NCBI GenBank assembly: GCA_028564925.1
Contig: CM053034.1
Span: 149,852,052 to 149,916,051 of the forward strand
Direction of reading: 5' to 3'
Source of the DNA: Lithobates sylvaticus
Lineage: Eukaryota > Chordata > Amphibia > Anura > Ranidae
DNA: 64,000 nucleotides
The notes beneath the pieces are model-generated. The model did no database searches, was not told the origin of the DNA, and worked only from the letters and a program-made list of their open reading frames with translations. The first letter of the stretch is position 1, and each line of letters begins with the position of its first letter. Positions 12,601 through 23,892 of the stretch are shown in pieces. The position numbers and the translations under genes are program-made.

Positions 12601-13540
12601 GGAAAGGACCGGTGTAAGTCCACCACCAGATAGTGGCTAGTCAGGGATGGAGTGCACTGGCACTGTCCGGCATATAAAGCATCAGGGATGGTACATCTTC
12701 AACCAAAAGGGGAAGTATATCTACTCTTACCAAAACAGGTAGACTCGAATGTCAGCGACAACGAGTCATTAAGACAAGGGTGCCGAAATCAGCAAATCGA
12801 CAAAAACTCCAAGGAACTCAGGACCTCCAAACACGACTCCAAGTGGTGTGCAGGTTACCGCCAGACCAGAACTCAGATGTGAGGAGCACCAAGGCTGGAA
12901 TTCAGGCGTTGAAGGCCGGACTGGATGGCATAAGAACTCACGCATGGAAGGTTATGGAAAGAAAAAATGCCTCTATATGGTGTAGGTAAAAAAAAATGTT
13001 TTTGTTTATTAGAAAAAACCAACATACATTGGTAAGAAAAAAAAAAACTGTTATCACAGAGTAAAAAGAAAGGGCAATGTGGGAAGCAGCAAGCCAAATC
13101 TGATGCGTTTCATCCCAAAGGACTTCAACTGGGGCATGATTTATATGTTTTAGTTTTATTTATATGTATTTTGGTATATACTATAATGAGCTGTGGTTTA
13201 TTATGTAAAGAATTGAGTAGGTGTATAACACCTTAAGAAGCAGCAATAGAGGTAGAGGTTCACATGGTATAACTCCTAGTGCAAGTTTATTTGATATTAA
13301 TATGATTTAGTACTGACACGTGCAACGTGTACATTGTATGGTTTTACTCATTTATGTAGCTTCTGTTTCTGGATACTTCTTGATTTTTAATATTCATTTT
13401 GTACCAATAAAAATATTTTTTGTGTAATCTGTCCAGGGTACCGAGAGTTTTTTTCTCCTTTTTCCTTTTTTGCCTTGGAGATTCCTTGTGGGGAATAATC
13501 TCCTTGCATTCATTCAATATCACTTTGTAGCCTAAAGTTC
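12601..13540 (-). mobile_element. Possible Penelope-like element remnant
   Basis: The minus strand at about 13097-13135 contains GTTGAAGTCC, a UUUG loop, GGA, then TGAAACGCATC. This is the same layout (GA-rich box, short hairpin, GAAAC, short hairpin) as the motif at 46159-46218. An AATAAAAATATTTTTTGTGTAAT tail phrase near 13407 resembles the AATAAATATTGTGTAAAAAT phrase in the 45324-46530 palindrome. No reverse transcriptase remains, so the assignment is tentative. Confidence 0.3.
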
Positions 13541-14258
13541 AGTGCCTTATTGTACAGCACAGGCTGTACAAAAAAAGATAAATATATGTCTTGTACAATA
13601 TATCTCTCTGGAAATGTTTTCCCAAACAGCATGCTGCGCAGTGGAAAAAAAAAAACAAAGATAGAGGAAACAGATAACCATCTACTGTGAACTGGCTTTG
13701 TTTTTGGTAAGATAAATGGTTCCTGAATGGGGCTTGGTCAACATGATCTCTGGTCAGAGATGTCTCTTTTGGCTTCATAGGGAGGATAGGGTGAAGCAAA
13801 GTTAAATTAATATACAATAGTACCATGTCATCGGAAAAAAAAGCTACTGTAACTTTATTGTTCAAAATAATAATTTATCAACTCTGAGGGCAAAAGAGAA
13901 GCTAATGTTTTTTCCTTTGGTGAATTTCAAGCAAGCTCTCGTAACCCCACTGTGAGGCTATATACTGCATTTTGCTTTGTAAAATAGCTTTATACATACA
14001 CCATATAAGATACCATCTGTAGATCTAATGTGTAATATTTATGTTATACCAAGATTTATTTTAGGTACTTTTTACAGATGCCTATAATATATAATATTTT
14101 GCATTTAAGTTAATTTATAGATTAGAGGATAGATTTACCAACAAAACAAAAGGTCTGTTTTATTGACAATTGCTTAGCACATTTCTAAATTATTTCTGAA
14201 TTATCTGGTAGTTCAGTGTGCTCACACAGGATCTCTTCCCTGTATTCTGTAACAAATA
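13541..14258. other. No recognised gene
   Basis: AT-rich non-coding sequence. The short minus-strand frame at 13539-13865 has no recognisable domain. Confidence 0.5.
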
Positions 14259-15855
14259 CAGTATCTCACAAAAGTGAGTACACTTCTCACATTTTTGTAA
14301 AAAAATTATTATATCTTTTCATGTGACAACACTGAAGAAATGACACTTTGCTACAATGTAAAGTAGTAAGTGTACAGCTTGTATAACAGTGTAAATTTGC
14401 TGTCCCCTCAAAATAACTCAACACACAGCCATTAATGTCTAAACCGCTTGCAACAAAAGTACACCCCTAAGTAAAGGCCCAATTAGCCATTTTCCCTCCC
14501 CAGTGTCATGTGACTCGTTAGTGTTACAAGGTTTTAGGTGTGAATGGGGAGCAGGTTTGTTTAAATTGGGTGTTATTGCTCTCACTCTCTCTTATACTGT
14601 TGAGTGGAAGTTCAACATAGCACCCTTATGACAAAGAACTCTCTGAGGATCTGAAAAGTGTTGCTCTACATAAAGATGGCCTAAGCTATAAGAAGATTAC
14701 TAATACCCTAAAACTGAGCTGCAGCATGGTGGCCAAAACCATACAGCGGTTTAACAGGACAGGTTCCAGTCAGAACAGGCCTCGCCATGATCAACCAAAG
14801 GAGTTGAGTGCACATGCTCAGCGTCATATCCAGAGGTTGTCTTTGGGAAAAAGACTTATGAGTGCTGCCAGCATTGCTGCAGAAGTTGATAGGGTGGGGG
14901 GTCAGCCTGTCAGTGTTCAGACCATACGCAGCGCAACTGCATCAAACTGGTCTGAATGGCTACCATCCCAGAGGGAAACCTCCTTATAAAGATGATGCAC
15001 AAGAAAGCCCACAAACAGTTTGCCGAAGATAAGCAGACTAAGTACATGGATTACTGGAACCATGTTCTGTGGTCTGATGAGACCAAGATAAACTTATTTG
15101 GTTCAGATGGTGTCAATCGTGAGTGGCAGCAACCAGATGAGGAGTACAAAGACAAGTGTGTCTTGTCTACAGTCAAGCATGGTGGTGGGAGTGTCATGGT
15201 CTGGGGCTGCATAAGGGGTGCTGTCAATGGGGGGCTATAGTTCATTGAGGGAACCATGAATGCCAACATGTACTGTGACATACTGAAGCAGAGCATGATC
15301 CCCTCCCTTTGGAGACTGAGCCACAGGGCAGTATTCCAACATGATAACGACCTCAAAGACACCTCCAAGACGACCACTGCCTTGCTAAAGAAGCTGAGGG
15401 TAAAGGTTATGGTCTGGGCATGTCTCCAGACCTAAACCCTATTGAGCAACTGTGGGGCATCCTCAAACGGAAGGTGGAGGAGCGCAAGGTCTCTAACATC
15501 CACCAGCTCCGTGATGTCATCATGGAGGAGTGGCAAAGGACTCCAGTGGCAACCTGTGAAGCTTTGGTGAACTTAATGCCCAAGAGAGCTAAGGCAGTGC
15601 TGGAAAATAATGGTAACCACACAAAATATTGACATTTTGGGCCCAATTTGGATATTTTCACTTAGGGGTGTACTCACTTTGTTGCCAGTGGTTTAGACAA
15701 TAATGGCTGTGTGTTGAGTTATTTTGAGGGGACAGCAACTATACACTGTTATACAAATCGTACACTCACTACTTTGCATTATAGCAAAGTGTCATTTCTT
15801 CAGTGTTGTCACATGAAAAGATATAATAAAATATTTACAAAAATGTGAGATACTG
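14259..15855 (+). mobile_element. Tc1-like transposon (about 1.6 kb)
   Basis: It is bounded by CAGTATCTCACA and its inverse TGTGAGATACTG, with TA on each side (14257-14258 and 15856-15857), the Tc1/mariner target duplication. The inverted repeats are long, about 220 bp, and share AAATAACTCAACACACAGCC. The left repeat carries about 22 extra bases just inside its tip. It encloses a recognisable Tc1 transposase with several breaks. Confidence 0.92.
14628..15632 (+). pseudogene. Tc1-like transposase, broken
   Basis: Tc1 transposases bind the inverted repeats with paired helix-turn-helix domains and cut with a DD34E core. The N-terminal helical part (KELSEDLKSV, then SYKKITNTLKLS and IQRFNRTGSSQNRPR) spans about 14633-14780. 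The first Asp is in WSDETKINLFGSDG (15071-15112). The second is in FQHDND near 15340. The Glu is in SPDLNPIEQLWGILKRKVEE (15423-15482). The gene ends at 15632. Frame changes lie near 14950, 14990 and 15400, and an in-frame TAG follows NGGL at 15238-15240. An intact relative would be about 340 residues. It is inactive. Confidence 0.9.
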
Positions 15856-16158
15856 TATATATGCATCTATGTGTAATCCTAGCTCTATGTGCATGCTGTC
15901 TGAAAACCTTTCATAGGGGAAAAAAACTAAAAGTAAATGTAACAAAATTGCTAAACAATAAAATGCACGTGCCCCAAGCATAACAATAGGTCAAAAATAC
16001 CTCTACCACATGGTGCCAGTGCAAGAAAAGCAGTGTATGGATATTTGTCACTGGAACCTCAATTTCTTAGATCTATGTGCACTTGTCATGATACATGCCA
16101 TGCAGATCTGTGAATGCAAACTGATACCATCAGCACAGTATACACTATGCGTTTTTTC
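15856..16158. other. No recognised gene
   Basis: Non-coding sequence between the Tc1 element and the next MITE; nothing supportable. Confidence 0.5.
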
Positions 16159-16394
16159 TTTACTAATGGTAAATAGACTGTGCACTTTGCAAGTGTGGTT
16201 GCACTCTTTTTTTCTAAGTAAATGTAGTAAAGCTTAATTTTGTAAATAATACCCAATCAGGTGCAAGGAAAATAAAATAAAAACATATTTCCTTACGCAT
16301 GATTGCATGATGCAAATCATCAGAGCTTTTCCACATTTACAGTACTAAACTCTACAAAGTACAGAGTATATTTGCCTTTAGTAAGTCAACCCCT
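16159..16394. mobile_element. Short MITE with inverted ends
   Basis: The left end (TTACTAATGGTAAATAGACTG) and the inverted right end (TTACTAAAGGCAAATATACTC) match over about 35 bp. It is followed by GTCAACCCC, like the MITE at 1547. It is non-coding; the superfamily is not assigned. Confidence 0.55.
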
Positions 16395-16683
16395 ATGTGT
16401 GCGCTATGGATTTTTACTTTAGTCACTTAGTGTGTTTTTTACATCTGCCTTTCAATATATTAATACATGCTTCATATGGTTTTGTTTCTTCATTAGATGA
16501 ACGTCCCTAAAAATAAAATACATTTTAATTTTATGCCTACCGCTTGGCTGATATTCGTCCAGGGTTTGCATACACTCCATAGTGACATATACTCGTTGTA
16601 AAAGCAGCATATGTATGCTGGGGTGTGCACACATCTGGGTGCATAGTTACTACTGTGAGGAAACTGTTCAGTTATCTTACTTA

Positions 16684-17486
16684 GTAATAGTTACATTGTT
16701 AGGTTGAAAAAAGACACAACTAATAGAAAAAAAGAAACAAATAGAAAGTCTCCATATACACTATCCTATACCCACAGATGATCAAGAGAAAAAAAAAAAC
16801 CCTCAATAAATCATAGTCCAATTTCCTACAATAATTAATATACAGTTATATTTTGTGTTTTCAGGAATGTATCCAGCTCTTTTTGAAAACAATATACTGA
16901 GCTGTCCAGAAATAGTCCTTGAAGGAGTCTATTTCACATTTTTATAGCTCTTACTGTTAAGATGCCTTTCTGAATGTGGAGGTTAAATCTCTTTTCCTCC
17001 AGATGTAATAGAGCCCCTGTTTTGACACATATGGTGAACCATCTCATTTGGCTACCCGCTGGACTGCACATACGCGACCCCGCCATATGCGTTCCAACAC
17101 TGTGGCGATTTGCGCTTGCACACAATTTTGTGGCCACACCCTCAGTCTAGGTTCAAGCCCCACCATCCAAGTGGACATAAAGCTAAATTATAATTATGCA
17201 GAGCGAAGCGAGGCCGTGCCCGAAGCGTGGCGAGCAAAGTGAGCCTGCGAGGGGCCCTATAGCAAAGTGGTGTTTTACAACAGTGTTGGAACGCATATGG
17301 CGTCGCGCATGTGCTCTCCAGCGGGTAGCAAAATGTGATGGGTAGCCGAATGTGATGTGACACCCCTTGAGCCCCTGAAAAGTGAATAACTTTATAACAA
17401 GTTCACTATATGAACTACCTATGTATTTATAAATGGAGTACACCCCGTAATTGTCTCTTCCTAAGAGAGAATATATTCAATTCAAT
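16684..17486 (-). mobile_element. CR1-type LINE 3' fragment, split by a MITE
   Basis: On the minus strand about 16950-17030 reads LLHLEEKRFNLHIQKGILTVRAIKM, the typical C-terminal block of CR1 ORF2 (LEEKRF...TVRAVKMWN). The LINE continues beyond a later insertion (17040-17357) into 17358-17486, where the antisense of TTTATAAATACATAGG and a frog CR1-like stretch precedes it. It is 5' truncated and old. Confidence 0.7.
17040..17357. mobile_element. Palindromic MITE inside a CR1 fragment
   Basis: The arms share GGCTACCCGCTGGA and CATATGCGTTCCAACACTGT in inverted orientation. The right arm shows the GCTACCC end twice, as if a second end was added. The interior includes GGTTCAAGCCCCACC and CCAAGTGGACATA, also found in the MITE inside hAT family E. 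It is non-coding. Confidence 0.7.
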
Positions 17487-17487
17487 A

Positions 17488-17988
17488 TACATTATATTGT
17501 CAAAAGTATTGGGACACCAATTTACAGGCACATGAACTTTAATGGCTTCCCAGTCTTAGTCCATAGGGTTCAATATTGGGTTGGCCTACCCTTTGCAGCT
17601 ATAATAGATTCAACTCTTCTGGGAATGCTGTCCACAAGGCTTCCAAATGTTCCCAAAGACACACTCTTAAACCTTGTGGACAGGCTTCCCAGAAGAGTTG
17701 AAGCTGTTAAGTCCCATACACACTATCAGTTTTTATGCTGAGTTTTTCCTTTAGATTTACCAAAACCATATAATATGAGGTCAAACCTTAGGAGTTTCAA
17801 TTTGTATGCAATCAGGCAGGCCCTTGCACTACATGGTTTTGGTAAACCTGAAGGCAGAAAAACTGATAGTGCGTATGGGGCTTTATAGTTGCAAAGGGTG
17901 AGCCAACTCAATATTGAACCCTACGAACTAAGACTAGTTCATGTGCGTGTAAAGGCAGACGTCACATTACTTTTGACAATATAGTGTA
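17488..17988. mobile_element. Tc1/mariner-type MITE
   Basis: It is bounded by TACATTATATTGTCAAAAGTA and the inverse TTACTTTTGACAATATAGTGTA, with subterminal inverted segments containing CACATGAAC and GGGTTCAATATTG. Ends and TA flanks fit Tc1/mariner. It holds no transposase and is split by another MITE at 17711-17882. Confidence 0.75.
17711..17882. mobile_element. MITE nested in a MITE
   Basis: The ends GTCCCATACACACTATCAG and the inverse CTGATAGTGCGTATGGGGC enclose about 170 bp with ACCAAAACCAT and its inverse ATGGTTTTGGT. The CCCCATACRCAC end resembles the Harbinger-like MITE end at 20712, so a PIF/Harbinger origin is plausible. It lies inside the mariner-type MITE and is therefore younger. 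Confidence 0.65.
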
Positions 17989-18384
17989 TCTGTGGGAACT
18001 TGATGTACTGGTGTGTGCACATAAACTTTAGTAAATCGGGCTCAAACTCAGATGTTTTTCTTGTTGAATGTTATGTCTTTGAAGTATCATATGATTTTTA
18101 GTAGTGATGACTGCAGGCTTGAGTAAACACATGAAAATCATTTTACACAGAATGACACTGTTAGAACACACTTAGTTACTTTGCATTGATAGCTTATAAA
18201 TGTTGCATAATTCAGCAAAGATCACTTCTAACAACTTCCATGTAATACTTGCAGGGGCACTAAATGGCTGCTTCTGACTAAACAGCAAAACCGTACTTGT
18301 ACCTGCACATACCACCCATCCCTGAGAATTGTGCACACCAATGAAGTGAACTTGGTGTTGGGTTTTTCACTTTACGGTCAACAC
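17989..18384. other. No recognised gene
   Basis: Non-coding sequence between two repeats; nothing supportable. Confidence 0.5.
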
Positions 18385-18843
18385 AGAGGACAAGGGGGCA
18401 CTCTTTACGTCTGGAGGAAAAGAGATTTCCTCTCCAAATACGGAAAGGTTTCTTCACAGTAAGAGCTGTGAAAATGTGGAATAGACTCCCTCCAGAGGTG
18501 GTTCTGGCTAACTCAGTAGATTACTTTAAGAAAGGCCTGGATACTTTCCTAAATGTACATAATATAACTGGGTACTAACATTTAATGGTAAAGTTGATCC
18601 AGGGAAAATCCGATTGCCTCTTGGGGGACCAGGAAGGGATTTTTTTCCCCTGCTGTAGCAGATTGGAGCATGCTCTGCTGTTTTTTTTTTTTTGCCTTCC
18701 TCTGGATCAACTGTGGGTATAGAATTGGGTATATTGGATTGTACGATATTTTAAATTTTTATTTATTATTTCTTTTTTTATGGTTGAACTGGATGGACTT
18801 GTGTCTTCTTTCAGCCTAGCTAACTATGTAGCTATGTAACAAC
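18385..18843 (+). mobile_element. CR1/L2-type LINE 3' end
   Basis: The first part reads LRLEEKRFPLQIRKGFFTVR, then AVKMWNRLPPEVVLANSVDY, then FKKGLDTFLN, the canonical C-terminus of CR1-like ORF2. A 3' UTR follows with CTCTTGGGGGACCAGGAAGG and CTCTGGATCAACTGTGGGTA. The terminus GGTTGAACTGGATGGACTTG is followed by ACTATGTA repeats, typical CR1/L2 tail units. It is strongly 5' truncated. Confidence 0.85.
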
Positions 18844-19152
18844 CGAAAGTAAATATCCACTAGTAAAAATGTTAACGTTTCTTAAAAATAAGCCTTTCCA
18901 CCCTGAGCTAGAGGATTAAAAAAGAAAAGCAGAGCTGGGAAAAAGGGTGGTCAGAAGGGGAATATGTGGAGAAGGAGGGGCTTAGAAAGTTTAATTCTCT
19001 GAAGTTTTTTTTCTGAAATTCATAATGTACCAGAAAGTATTTTTTTTTTTTTTGCCCAACGGACTACCAGCTGTGGTCTGGGCCCAACTATCTCTACTGT
19101 TTAAGAACTAATTAGTTAATTTCATTAATTCTTGTCACTTTTCACCTTTTCT
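18844..19152. other. No recognised gene
   Basis: Non-coding; includes two T-rich runs. Nothing supportable. Confidence 0.5.
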
Positions 19153-19156
19153 TTAA

Positions 19157-20179
19157 CCACTTAAGCCCCGGACCAATTTGCAGCCAAAGGACTAGGCCCC
19201 TTTTTGCGATTTGGCACTGCGTTGTTTTAACTGACTATTGCGCTATCGTGCGATGTGGCTCCCAAAGAAAATTGCCGTCTTTTTTTCCCCACAAATAGAG
19301 CTTTCTTTTGGTGGTATTTGATCACCTCTGCGGTTTTTATTTTTTGCGCTATAAACAAAAATAGAGCGACAATTTTGAAAAAACTGCAATATTTTTTACT
19401 TTTTGCTATAATAAATATCCCCAAAAAATATATATATAAAAAAAAAAATGTTTTCCTCAGTTTAGGCCGATACGTATTTTCTACATATTTTTGGTAAAAA
19501 AAGATCACAATTAGTGATTATTGATTGGTTTGCGCAAAAGTTATAGCGTTTACAAAATAGGGGATAGATTTATAGCATTTTTATTAATATTTTTTTTTTA
19601 CTAGTAATGGCGGCGATCAGCGATTTTTATTGTGACTGCCACATTATGGCGGACACATGGGACATTTTTGACACATTTTTGGGATTGTTGTCATTTATAC
19701 AGCAATCAGTGCTATTTAAATGCACTGATTCCTGTGTAAATGACACTGGCAGTGAAGGAGTTAACCACTAGGGGGCAGGGAGGGGTTAAGTGTGTGTGTG
19801 TGTGTTTTTTTTAACTGTAGGGGGGTGTGGCTTGGCGTCTGATGTCACTGATCGTCTGTCCAGATGACAGGGAACAGACGATCAGTGTCAGTCACACTAG
19901 GAAGCACGGGGAGAGGTTTGTTTACACAGACCTCTCCTCGTTCTTCAGCTCTGTGACCCGATCGCGGGACACCAGCAGCGTTCGGGTCCGCTGGTCCCGC
20001 GGCCACGGTCACGGAGCTCAGGAACGGGTCACGGAGCTCAGGACCGGGTCGGGAGCGTGCCGCCGGTGGCGCGCGCGCGACCCACGGCTGGGCTCTTAAA
20101 GAGACACGTACAGGTACGTGCTTGTGCCCAGCCGCGCAATTTTGCCTACGTATATCGGGGTGAGTCGGTCCTTAAGCGG
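19157..20179. mobile_element. piggyBac-like non-autonomous element
   Basis: It is flanked by TTAA (19153-19156 and 20180-20183), with inverted ends CCACTTAAGCCCCGG and CCTTAAGCGG. The interior has TTTTTGCGCTATAAAC and AGCTTTCTTTTGGTGGTAT, abundant frog-repeat phrases as I remember them, and a GC-rich right part (19930-20110). It has no transposase. TTAA duplication is diagnostic of piggyBac-type insertion. Confidence 0.8.
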
Positions 20180-20280
20180 TTAATTAACTGCTTTCTTGAT
20201 CCCCTTTTCAAAATCTCCACATTTATGTCAAATCTTACTATCTATTGAATGACCTCTTTCACCCTCAAGGTTTTTTATAG

Positions 20281-20712
20281 CCCTTTCACACTGACAGCAC
20301 GGCTGCGGTAAAGTGCCCCTAGTTTTACCGGCACTTTACCGTAGTTTTAGAGGCACCTTTCAGCCGCTAGCGGGGCGTATTTTAACCCCCGCTGGTGGCC
20401 GAACAAAAGGGTTAAAAGTGCCTGCAATGGGCCGCTGCCGAGACACTTTGGGCGCTTCTGCAGCGCTGCCCCTTTTTTTTTTCTGACAACAAAATCCGAT
20501 CTGACTTTTTCCGATCGTGTGTAAAGAATTCCAACGGACAAAGTGCCACGCATGCTCAGATCAAATTAGGAGACCAAACCTATTGGCTACTAGCCTCCAT
20601 GTAGTTCCGTCGTATGCAACGAACGTCACCACGGTCAGAATGATCGGATTTTCCGACAACTTTGTCCGACCCTGTGTATGCAACACCGACCGTGTGTATG
20701 GGGCATTGCAGT
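20281..20712. mobile_element. Two abutting short MITE-like repeats
   Basis: 20281-20473 is a GC-rich unit running from CCCTTTCACACTG to GCTTCTGCAGCGCTGCCCC. 20476-20712 has inverted ATCCGATC/GATCGGAT segments and ends GTGTGTATGGGGC, the Harbinger-like end seen in other MITEs here. It is non-coding and adjoins the last piece of the large CR1 element. Confidence 0.5.
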
Positions 20713-20831
20713 AAATAACCCTGTACGTAGTTTAAGGTTAAACCTCTTTTCTTCAAATTTTCATGAGTGGCCACGTGTCTTGTTAAACTCCCTTCTGCAA
20801 AAAAGTTTTATCCATATTGTGGGATCACCAG

Positions 20832-23612
20832 TAGGGATGAGCCGAACTCCCCCGGGTTCGGTTCGCACCAGAACCCACGAACGGACCATAAGTCCGTGCG
20901 AACATAAGAACCCTATTAGTTAAAATGGATGCGAACGTTCGAAATCAAAAGTGCTTATTTTAAAGGCTAATATGCATGTTATTGTCATAAAAAGTGTTTG
21001 GGGACCTGAGTCCTGCCCCAGGGGACATGTATCAATGCAATTTTTTTTTTTTAAACGGCCTTTTTTTCAGGAGCAGTGATTTTAATAATGCTTACAGTGA
21101 AACAATAAAAGTTTAATATTCCTTTAAATTTCGTACCTGGGGGTGTCTATAGTATGCCTGTGAAGGGGTGCATGTTTCCTGTGCTTAGAACTGGCCCTGC
21201 GCAAAGTGTCATTTTTGCAGGAAAAAAAGCTATTTAAAATCACTCGCGGCTAATGAATTGACGGATCCCGTAACACAGAGAACAGTCATTCATTCAAAGC
21301 CATTCATTAAAAAAAAAGTCATTGATAAAAAAAAATAAAAAAAAATAAAAAAAAAAATAGTGTGGGGTCCCCCTCAAAATCCATCCCAGACCCTTGAGGT
21401 CTGGTATGGATTTTAAGGGGAACCCCGGCCAAAAAAAATGGCGTGGTGTCCCCCTCAAAATCCATACCAGACCCTTATCCGAGCACACAACCTGGCAGGC
21501 CGCAGGAAAAGAGGGGGGGACGAGAGCGCCCCCCCCTCCCTCCTGAACCGTACCAGGCCACATGCCCTCAACATTGGGAGGTTTGATGAGGACAAGGGCC
21601 TCTTCCCCACAACCCTGGCCATTGGTTGTGGGGGTCTGCGGGCGGGGGCTTATCAAAATCTGGAAGCCCCCTTTAACAAGGGGACCCCCAGATCCCGCCC
21701 CCCCCCCTGTGTGAAATGGTAAGGGGGTACAAAAGTACCCCTACCATTTCACCAAAAAAGTGTAAAAAATTGTAAAAATTACAGGAGACGGTCTTTGACA
21801 ATTCCTTTATTAAAATCTTCTTTCTTCTGGTCTTCCTTCTTCCTCTCTTCATCCTTCGGTTTCTTCATCTTCACCTTCCGGCATCTTCTTCTTCCATCAT
21901 CTTCTTCCTCCGATCCGCTTCTTCTTGCTCTGGTCTTCTCATCCGGCATCTTCTTCCACGGCGTCCGGGTCTCTTCTTGGGCCGATCCGCGCAATGGGAG
22001 GCTCCCGCTGTGTGAGGCTTCGCTGCGTCTGACAGGTCTTTTATAATGGAGGGCGGGGTCACCTGACGTCATGGGGAAAGCCATAGGGAATTCCCCATGA
22101 CGTCCCCGTGCGTCAGAGGGGGCGGGGTCACCAGGTGGCCCCGCCCTCCTTTATAAAAGACCTATCAGACGCAGCGAAGCCTCACACAGCGGGAGCCTCC
22201 CACTGCGCGGAGCGGCCCAGAAGAGACGCCGACGCCATGGAAGAAGATGCCGGACGAGAAGACCACAGCAAGAAGAAGCGGATCGGAGGAAGAAGATAAT
22301 GGAAGAAGAAGATGCCGGAAGGAGAAGATGAAGAAACCGAAGGATGAAGAGAGGAAGAAGGAAGAAGACCAGAAGAAAGAAGATTTTAACGGAATTGTCA
22401 AAGACCGTCTCCTGTAATTTTTAAAATTTTTGACACTTTTTTGGTGAAATGGTAGGGGTACTTTTGTACCCCCTTACCATTTCACACAGGGGGGGCGGAA
22501 TCTGGGGGGTCCCCTTGTTAAAGGGGGCTTCCAGATTCCGATAAGCCCCCCTCCTGCAGACCCCCACAACCAATTGCCAGGGTTGTGGGGAAGAGGCCCT
22601 TGTCCTCATCAACATGGGGACAAGGTGCTTTGGGGGTCTCAGACCCCCAAAGCACCCTCCCAATATTGAGGGCATGTGGCCTGGTACGGTTCAGGAGGGA
22701 GGGGGGCCGCTCTCGTCCCCCCTCTTTTCCTGCAGCCTGCCAGGTTGCGTGCTCGGATAAGGGGCTGGTATGGATTTTGAGGGGGCCCCCACGCCATTTT
22801 TTTGGCCGGGGTTCCCTTTAAAATCCATCCCAGACCTCAAGGGTCTGAGATGGATTTTGAGGGGGACCCCACGCCATTTTTTTTTTTTTTGGCTGGGGTC
22901 CCCCTTAATATCCATAGCCGACCTGAAGAGCCTGGTTATTGAATTTGGGGGGACCCCCACTCTTTTTTTTTATTTATTTATTTTTATTTATTTTTTTACT
23001 TTTTATTTATGAATGGCTTTCAACGAATGACTGTTCTCTGTGTTACGGGATCCGTCAATTCATTAGCCGCAAGTGATTTTAAATAGCTTTTTTTCCTGCA
23101 AAAATTACACTTTTTGCAGGGACCGTTCTAAGCACAGGAAAAATGCGCCCCTTTACAGGCATACTATAGACACCCCCCAGATGTGATACTGCAATGCTGT
23201 ACTAACAGCACGCACACACTAATCCCCAGAATCATAGCACATAATGTCAGCAGTCAGCAGCACATAACACTGACACTGACGCTGGAACACAACACAATAT
23301 GCGCGGCAGCCTTTTATACTGTGGGGCGTGTACTAAACCCCCTGAGCTATAATTGGCCACAGGCATCCTGCCTGTGGCCAATTATTGCTCTCCTCGCCGC
23401 TGGCTCTTTGATTGGCCAAGCATGCGGGTCACAGTGCATGCTTGGCCAATCATCAGCCAGCAATGCACTGCAACTGGCGCAGTGCATTGCGGGCCGCTCG
23501 CATCACACGAATTTGATGCGAGCGGCCCAAATAGATCTGGGCTCGCCGAACGGGCGAACGCCCAATGTTCGATTCGAACATGGGTTCGAATCGAACACCG
23601 GGCCTATCCATA
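20832..23612. mobile_element. hAT family D non-autonomous element with giant palindrome (2.78 kb)
   Basis: It begins TAGGGATGAGCCGAAC and is flanked by a perfect 8-bp duplication, ATCACCAG (20824-20831 and 23613-23620). The left 400 bp or so and right 250 bp match the ends of the transposase-bearing element at 49057-60774, for example TTGGCCAAGCATGCGGG and GATTCGAACATG on the right. The interior is a long inverted repeat and carries no transposase. Its right target duplication is reused inside the L1 target duplication, so it arrived before that L1. Confidence 0.88.
21138..23181. repeat. Giant inverted repeat, arms about 1 kb
   Basis: The left arm (about 21138-22085) and right arm (about 22091-23181) are near reverse complements around a centre at about 22085-22095. 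Landmarks in both arms are GTCTATAGTATGCCTGTGAAG, GAACAGTCATTCATT, a GGGTCTGGTATGGATTTT block, a GAAGAAGATG-rich purine block and GGGGCGGGGTCACC near the centre. Apparent ORFs in both strands are by-products of the purine-rich repeats and have no domain. Confidence 0.85.
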
Positions 23613-23892
23613 ATCACCAGTATGGTATTTATTTATTTATTTTTTTCCTTTTTTTCTTTTTTTTCTTTCTCTTTTCTTCTTTTTTTTTTTTTCCACTTCA
23701 GCCAATATGCAAGAGATTGTTATTCAACTTCACGTTCATTTGTATCTCTCGTTATATTTCACATCATTGTGGAATTTTATTATGAGACAAAAAAAAATAA
23801 TTCAACCATACAGTATAGTTTTCCATTTTGCATACTATATAATATCTCCTTTAAATTTTTATTTCATTTTTATAATATGTGGAGTTTTCTTT

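Noticed and set aside
21294-23012. Multiple frames of 60-120 codons on both strands
   Set aside because: They come from the inverted-repeat arms with purine-rich repeats. The same peptides recur on both strands and no domain is present.
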